Source: Phlebotomus papatasi (lineage: Eukaryota; Arthropoda; Insecta; Diptera; Psychodidae). From it: a stretch of DNA of 64,000 nt. Below, piece after piece: positions 57,120 through 64,000 of the stretch. The stretch covers positions 41,044,627 to 41,108,626 of the forward strand of contig NC_077223.1 in NCBI RefSeq assembly GCF_024763615.1. The letters are read 5' to 3'. How positions within the stretch are numbered: position 1 is the first letter of the stretch; each line of letters starts with the position of its first letter. The position numbers and the translations under genes are program-made. Under the pieces are notes generated by a model that ran no database searches, was not told the DNA's origin, and saw only the letters and a list, made by a program, of their open reading frames with translations.

Positions 57120-57542
57120 AGATGTGTTATCGGAGAGGGAAACTCCGTCCGGAAGCGGCAACACTGTTTGTGGAGTTTTCAACCCAAGATCAAAAACTAC
57201 CTCTTCTTCAGAGCTTTCGACACGCTTCGTGTCTTCCTCAATGATCGACTGTTGTCAGAGATCTGTGGGTTTCCCGGGTTTCCCCGGATTCGGGTTGTCC
57301 CCGACTGGCCGAAGAATGTCTGGTCTATCCGTTGAGATCTTTTGTAAAAATCCTGGAACCTTTCCGCCAATGCAAAACGTCCTCTTCCCAACGAAACCCA
57401 TAGATCTCTGACAACACTCGATCACTGAGGAAGACACGGAGAGTGTCGAAAGCTCTAAAGAAGAGGTAGTTTTTGATCTTGGGTTGAAAACTCCACAGTG
57501 TTGCCGCTTCCGGACGGAGTTTCCCTCTCCGATAACACATCT
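57120..57542. mobile_element. foldback element with hammerhead-like core, best-preserved arms
   Basis: AGATGTGTTATCGGAGAGGG starts the left arm and is repeated inverted at the right end. The arms are about 150 bp with few differences (the left has a 4-bp repeat, TTTG). Right arm: CTGAGGA (57425-57431), A, GACAC...GTGTC, GAAA (57448-57451). The left arm has the same on the minus strand, with a changed but still paired stem (GACACG/CGTGTC). Confidence 0.65.
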
Positions 57543-59607
57543 ATCATCTACACGGAAATTTTCTACAGTATATAAGAGAATTCTAATATAAAAGACGGTT
57601 TTGAACTAGGGCAGGCTACCTATTAGTTAGATGCGTGTTTTATTAGAAATCACATTTTATTTTGTTAAATTTTTAAGCTAAAAATATGGTCATTCCAGTT
57701 GTACTTCCATCGTATCATTTCTTGGAATATAGATTTCAGGAAATTTGAATTAGTGAATTGTTTGACTTGCTCATAACTCCTATATGATTATTTATTAAAA
57801 GCTCCAAATAATATTTATCGTTATAAAAATTATTTAACTTATTTATATTTTTCTGCTAAATTTCGAAGAGAAAACAACATAATCCACTAATTTGAGGTAA
57901 TCTGAGATGTTTTTTACCTTCGCTTGAATTAAATTTGATTATAATTTATTCATGCCCAGATATGACTTCAATATTACTTCACATATGACGTAAATAAACA
58001 TTTTGAGGTTTCCAGAAATGTAACCTCGTCTAATACATCAAATTATGTGGTTGTTACCGACCTTGCAGCGAACATTATGAGATAGCGACTTGTGATCGTC
58101 ACTGACCCTCCCATAATAGAAAATTTTCTAGAAGCGCTTTATTATTGTAATTTTAATATATTTGATTTTAATTGTTTGTTTTTAACTAAATAAAATCTTT
58201 TATATTTGTCTTGTGCCCGATACTAACTATCTCATTAATATTCCAAATGGGTTTGCTTGCTATAGCATTTTCATAAAAACAGAAGTTAATTGTATTTTCT
58301 AGCGAAGTTCTACCCCTGAAAAAAAATCTCACTGAATAATATACAACAAAAAAAGCTCTGGATACGAATCCATGAACAAGTAAGAAAGTATTATAAGATA
58401 AAATGAAGTAAAACCAACTGCAGCATTCAATCTTGGTGGTGTGTTAATGAAGGAAAAAGTTTAAGTAACAATTAAGACAGTTGACTGACAAATTAATTTA
58501 AGCAATTTTTCTGTAAAATTCTCAACACTTTTTCAACCAATTAACGTCACATGCAGATACTCCCGCCAAGAACTCTATTAATTTATCTAAAGAGACATTT
58601 TTTTCGTATATAGATTTATAATTAAAAATGATGTAGGAAATTAGCAGAAAATTTTCAAAAGTTTGTTTACTCAATCACTAAGTACCCAACGAAAAAAGTC
58701 CCTGAATTCCTAACAGGCCTAAAAGTCTCCTAAATTTAAGTAACTTGTAACTTGTCAACATTAAAAAAAAATAAAATAAAAATTTCAGGAAGGTTTTTAA
58801 CCTTAACTTTCACAAACTTGATTATTTGTCCTACATTTTAAGCAAAAAACATCATCTCTATTTCACATTTTGATTCTTTTACATCATCTCTTGTATTTTC
58901 CGGAGCCCGACAACCAACCATGCAATTTTCCTTCAAGCATACTATCTCCTTTAATATTGGCATTATGGGATTTTACTCCCATTTTATCCTCGGCAACCAA
59001 CTTTTTCACATGAGGAATGAAAAGAAAAAGTAAATTCTTAAACATTCCTTTCCTCCTTCATAACCGCCTTAACCAACAAGCTTTCCTTTGCCAGCTTTCC
59101 CGCCTCAACAGCTGTGATTCTTGGGCTTGAATTAGGAAATTGTGCTTCTGAGTTCAAAATTAGATTTTGTGATTGAGCTAGAATAAAAAGATAACGTTTA
59201 ATAAGGATCATATCTTGGTAAAAATATAACTAAACCACGATATCACATCTAATAATAGTAAAAATAAATTAAGGACCAATTTTTACCTAGAATTTCATAA
59301 ATTATTTGAACTAAAGCGTGTCCACGATAAGATTGTTCCCAAGAATAATGCTTTAAAAATGAAGTCTATATAAATTTAAAAACAATTTTTTTTCAAACTT
59401 TAATTCATTGTAGATTTATTAGATATATTAGTTTTTTTATTCAAGTATTTGATTGGCGAAATCTCGAATCTTCTTCTTTAGTCCTCCCATCAAGGTCTGT
59501 AAAAAATCATCACCCCGATTCTTGGTTGTTTCATTTCATTTTTCTTAAAGTCCTCGTGTAGTTTTTCTTAAAATAGTGACGAAACTTGCAATTTTTGCTT
59601 TAAAATA
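57543..59607. other. no supported gene
   Basis: 2 kb of AT-rich DNA without a motif or repeat that I can support. Confidence 0.45.
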
Positions 59608-59832
59608 TCATCATCGTCATCATTTTCAACTGCTTATCCATATTAGGGTCGTGGTGCATGACATCCAGTTTAGCAGCCCACGCCTGTCTATCCTTCGCCA
59701 CTTCGGAAGATGTTCGGGTTCGATCTTAATGCGCTGCAAGAAAATGTTCTGAATTTAATTGAGCCACTTTGCCATAGGTGTGTCCCAAATTCGAGGTCTC
59801 CTCACAATCAATGCCTTGCATAGCTTTTCTAC
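59608..59832 (-). pseudogene. LINE ORF C-terminal fragment with ATGATG tail
   Basis: On the minus strand, KALIVRRPRIW and then a block with RQAWAAKLDVM precede GATGACGATGATGAT. It is the contiguous counterpart of the split copy at 12862-14168. Confidence 0.55.
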
Positions 59833-59851
59833 CTTGTGAGAAATCCGAAAA

Positions 59852-60062
59852 AGTTAAAATAACATTTCGGAAATGTTAATTTTACCCTGCAGTATTGATC
59901 CAAAAACGGTGTAAATATTACGCTTTTTAGGTGTATTATGGGTTAAAGTTACCCTTCTTTCATGTTAATTTTACCCCTAAAAGGTGTAAAATTAACATTA
60001 AAAAATGTTCATATATTTTTACACCAAAAAAATGTTAAAGTAATGACGAAAAAATGTTAATC
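59852..60062. repeat. MITE-like block with TTAACATT words
   Basis: A hairpin at 59962-59998 pairs ATGTTAATTTTAC with GTAAAATTAACAT. GTTAAA, TTAACATT and GGTGTAAA words recur to 60062. Confidence 0.4.
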
Positions 60063-60091
60063 GCAGCCTCTTTTTTTTCTCAATGTGGGCA

Positions 60092-60390
60092 TTCTGTTAC
60101 TTAAAAAAATTAGAAAGATATTCTTTACAAAAAAAATTACATCAAGAATTTCTTCTTTCAGGTTTATCTTTCGCCACTTCGGATAATGTTCGGATTCGAT
60201 CTTAATGCGCTCCAAGAAAATATTCTGAATTTAATTTAGCCACTTTATCCTAGGTCTGTCCCGAAGTCGAGGTCTCCTCACAATCAATGCCTTGCATAGC
60301 TTTTCTGGGCATTCTTTTACTTTAAAAAATTAGAAAGACATTCTTTACAAAAAAAAATACATCTAGAATTTCTTCTAGTTCAGGTTTCAA
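60092..60390. repeat. local duplication with a second LINE fragment
   Basis: TTAGAAAGATATTCTTTAC followed by AGAATTTCTTCT occurs at 60108-60160 and again (TTAGAAAGACATTC...) at 60329-60376. Between them, 60168-60307 repeats the LINE fragment of 59695-59830 (minus strand). Confidence 0.55.
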
Positions 60391-60616
60391 TGTTCAGACT
60401 CCATGTTTTAAGATCAAAATAATACTATTCCAAAAACTTGTATAAACAATACTGCTGGGTCCCGATCAAAATCCCTATTTTCTTTTTTACAATGTGTCAT
60501 AGCAACTCCCACGCATCCCTCGCGCTTGCTGGAGGCAGAGGAAAATTTTCTGTGTCTTGGAAAATAATCCTGCACATTCTGCACATTTACCTCCATATAA
60601 TTTCATCCCTTTCATG

Positions 60617-60720
60617 ATTTTTAACTTTCGGAATTTTGATTTTTAGGATTTTGGCGAACGAGATTTTGGTTTTCGGGATTTTGGCTCTCTAGATTTTGGC
60701 TTTGAGGATTTTGGCTGCCT
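60617..60720. mobile_element. one end of the GGATTTTG-phrase MITE
   Basis: TTTCGGAATTTTGATTTTTA, then GGATTTTGGCGAACGAG, TTTTCGGGATTTTGGCTC and GAGGATTTTGGCTGCC: five phrase units in tandem. No partner end nearby. Confidence 0.5.
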
Positions 60721-60961
60721 CCTGATAAAAGTTTATGCACCATCTTTACCCAAACCCGAAATCACATTCGAAATGTTTAGAGCCAAATTTTGTTTCTCCA
60801 GAAGTACCGCTGAAAAGTAAAGGTCCCTATTTGCGCAAAATATTGTTCTTGTTCGGAAAATTCAAACTCAGTTTCGAATTTTACTCTTGAACTCGAGGAG
60901 AGAGTAGGTAGGTATCTAATCGATTTTCTCCTCATAAAGCGATAAGTTAAATAAAATGTAT

Positions 60962-62791
60962 ATTAGGTGAGATTCTTAACAAAATCTCACCTACTATAAT
61001 CCTAACAAAATTTCATGTCGTCCGATCGACCTCAAATTTGGCCAAAATGTGTTTCGCCACTTCCTGATTCCGAATATATATGTGGCTAAGTTACGTTCCC
61101 GGCCGGCCGGCCGGCCGGCCGGCCGCTCTTTGGAGCTTAATAGCTCCTAAACTAAAAAAGATATCGACTTGCGGTTTTCGGCAAAGGTTATATATCGGGT
61201 GAAAATTGCAACTTGGTGCATAGACCCCCACCCCCCACCCCTCCTTCCGCCATTTTGAAGACCCCCCTTTTTTTGTTTTCTCAATAGCTCCGCCCCTATG
61301 GCATTCAGCGGACTCAAATTTTAGTATGTTATAGCTGGGCCTTAGAGCTTTCCATCAATACCAAACTTAAGGTCCCCCGACCCCCCTGACCCGAGCTATA
61401 AGGGTCCAAAAAAAATTTCTTAAAATGGCCATAACTCCGGTTCTAATTGTCAGAATTTAAAAAGTGAGGGCTTTTTGGAAAGCTCTCGTGAAATGCCACT
61501 TCCCCTTCTAACATCGCAAGTTCATAAAACCACCGCTAGGGGCGCTATTATTAAAAAGAAAATTTTTAAATCTTAAAAGTTAAATAACTCAAAAATTCCA
61601 TTGTGCATCGGGCTGAAAATTTAGTATGTTGTAGCCGTTGATTATACCTATCAAACAAAAAAAACCTTAAGTCGATCCATAACCCCTGACCCGAGCTATA
61701 AGGGGTCAAAGTTCGAACATTGACCGGCCTCTATCTCCGGTTCTAATTAACATAGCGACCTAAATTTAACCTTTTTGGTTTCGTCTCGATGAGCACTTTC
61801 AGATGGAAGTTCAAAAAGTCACCACAGGTGGCGCTGTGATAGCGTCAAAATTCATCGAAATTCAAAGTCACTTTTCTCAAAAACGGCATTGTGCAAGTTA
61901 ATGAAATTTTAGTATGTTGTAGTCCAGTCTAGGACGTTTCCAAAATGGTGCGTATGCGCGCTGTGGTTAAAACAGAACCGGAGATATGAGGGGTCAAAGT
62001 TCACAAAATTCAAAAAATCATATCTCCGGTTCTATGAGACCGATTTTGATGAGTGAGGGCTTAAACGAAAGATCTCACCAAATGCTACAACTTTCTAGAA
62101 TATTTGAACTTCGTGGGACCAACACCAGGGGCGCCACAGTCGAAAAACCAATTTCAATATCACATAACCTCAATTATCTCGACTGTCGCTAAACCGATTT
62201 TGATGATTACTTCGACACAATTGTAGAACACATTTGTCTCTACATTTCGTCCATACATCATTTTCCAATCAGACTACGCTATCACTCCGATTTTGCCGTT
62301 TAAGTGTGAAAAAAATGATTTTTCCCATAAAAACGCTTTGAAATCACTCAGATGCCAATTTGACTGCCTCTACTCCACCAAGACACTTAAAATAGGGTTT
62401 TAAATGGAAAGTCCCACAAAATACAACAATTCTTTGAAATAGTTGAAGCTCAACAAATGACTACTTGGGGCACTCTGGATGAAATAACGAGTTAAGAAAC
62501 AAAAAACCTCGATTATCTTGGCTTCTGAGTAATCGATGAGATCATGTTCTATGGGAAAATTATAGAGAACATTCTGGTCTACATTTCACCCATATAACAC
62601 TTTTCTGTCAGTTCATCCAAATCCTTGATATTTTGGTTTAAATACAAAATTTGTATAATTTCACGAATTTGATTCAAGATAACTGAATGGCGTCTCCCAA
62701 CTTCAGCTCTAAATCGAATTTGCATGCACTCCGAGTTAGCTCACGTTAAGAATCTCACCTACATAAGCCGGTTAGGATTATCTGTCCCTTT
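60962..62791. mobile_element. 1.83-kb non-coding element, copy C
   Basis: It is in the orientation of copy B, from ATTAGGTGAGATTCTTAAC (60962) to TCTGTCCCTTT (62791). The terminal hairpin loop is two bases longer (CTTAACAA). (CCGG)n lies at 61099-61125. CTCF-like cores lie at about 61541, 61822, 62123 and 62461. It stands alone, so the inverted pair at 21.9-25.9 kb is not obligatory. Confidence 0.75.
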
Positions 62792-64000
62792 GACATTGGA
62801 AACCAGTCTGTGAATGACTTTTATTGTAAAAAAAAACTGTAATAGTAAGCGCTCGGATTATAGATAGTCTATATACGATTCTTAAGGAAATGATTAACTT
62901 AACGGATCCTTTCAATATGCGAAGAATGTAACATGATTACATTTTAATACGAACATCCGGATATTATAAAAATAAACTTCATGAAATGGCAATTTGTTAG
63001 TTGTCAAATTCAAATATATTTTCAAAGCTTTTTAAGTGTCGAAAGAAAAGAGCGCTACAACTAAATCTAATTCTTTAATCGGAGTAAATGATGTAGTATA
63101 AAAGATAACTTCTTTCAGATTCACTTAAGCAGTAAGTGATTTCGGTTTACTTCGTCATTTTCCGTGGGAAAGTCTCCCGGTCGCTTTCTTTTTATGGAAC
63201 CCAACTTTGGTCTAAGGCTTGTGGGGTAGAAAAAAAAGCGCGAAATGAAAATAACTAACTTGGAATTTTTACATTCATTTCATAAACTAGTTTTCTTGCA
63301 GGCAGCCGTCTTATGGAAAAAAGCAAAGAAAAAAAAGGAATCACGAAGGATGAAAATTCGAGAGCAGGAAAAACTTTTCCAGCCATGAGAAAATCCAACC
63401 CACGGAGTTTACGCAACACGGAAAAACTCCTCTCACATTCATTTGCTCTTTAATTAAAATTAATTCCACTTTCTTGAGACTTTTACTACCATCAACTTTC
63501 TCTTGGGCTTGTGAATTTTCCACGATGAGAAATGGGCGTGTGAGAAAAATTGACTAAAAGTTAATTTGCTTTATATCCTATCTTTAAGATGTTGTCGAGG
63601 GTTTAATTGAAATATCACAGATGTGGATCCCTAAAGCTTACTTCCACAAAAACCTATCAGCTTCAATAATAAACAAATAATCGACTGAAAGAAAGCGTAA
63701 TTGTCTTCCAGGAAAAGCTTCCATGCGGAATTATTGTGAAAAAATACCCGCTTGCAATATTAGGCCTCCACTCACACTTGCGCCAAATGACGGGATATTT
63801 ATATAAATATCATTGTGGTACCCATTCCCTGGGATATGAATACGCTGGAAAAGCCATTCTTTCTTTCTGCTTCATCGTCAATGAGGGAGAAGAAATACGC
63901 CACGGGCGAGACGCGGAAAAATATACAACAATAACCAGGAGAAAATGCCCTCCATTTCACCATCAAGATACATTTTCAAGGTTTTACCCGCTACGTCCCA
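62792..64000. other. no supported gene
   Basis: No repeat or exon that I can support up to the right edge. Confidence 0.4.

Noticed and set aside
1..64000. CRISPR arrays, rRNA genes, bacterial-type operons
   Set aside because: No regularly spaced identical repeats with unique spacers, no rRNA-like stretch, and the gene structure is eukaryotic.

Overview
The window looks like non-coding, transposon-rich DNA of an insect, most likely a nematoceran fly. The evidence is an AT-rich composition, spliced genes with short introns, a juvenile-hormone-methyltransferase-type coding tail at the left edge, a Jockey-superfamily-like LINE, and many small TA-flanked DNA elements. The species cannot be fixed from the sequence alone; a sand-fly-like fly is only a guess.

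Host genes are few. Positions 1-487 hold the last two exons of a JHAMT-like methyltransferase, joined by a GC-AG intron, with a poly(A) signal at 567-572. A candidate two-exon gene for a small basic protein lies at 3.87-4.43 kb, with the start codon split from the rest by an intron. I find no other host exon I can defend; most remaining open frames overlap repeats or lack any family signal.

The rest is layered mobile DNA. (1) TA-flanked inverted-repeat elements of 0.16-1.3 kb fall into several families. In each, a short 'word' in the terminal repeat recurs inside the element. Two families (copies at 28.2, 32.6, 47.9 and 55.0 kb) share a backbone and keep remnants of pogo-type helix-turn-helix domains, yet have different words. 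(2) Three foldback elements (29.7, 40.4 and 57.1 kb) share a hammerhead-ribozyme-like core; one has a 13-bp target duplication and may be Penelope-like. (3) A 972-codon LINE ORF (18.9-21.9 kb, minus strand) sits in the tail of a tRNA-derived SINE. (4) Three copies of a 1.83-kb non-coding element are present (21.9-23.7, 24.1-25.9 and 61.0-62.8 kb). The first two form a 4-kb inverted repeat. Each copy is built of about four degenerate 300-bp paragraphs, and each paragraph carries a CTCF-like core. (5) LINE 3' fragments, SINEs, tRNA-like remnants, palindromic MITEs and a tandem-repeat family are scattered throughout.

Several nested insertions give exact empty sites (17.7-18.5, 12.9-14.2, 28.1-29.4, 40.3-40.8 and 51.4-52.2 kb). 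These fix TA as the target of the word-type elements and give a relative age order. The long intervals without annotation are AT-rich DNA in which I see nothing I can support.
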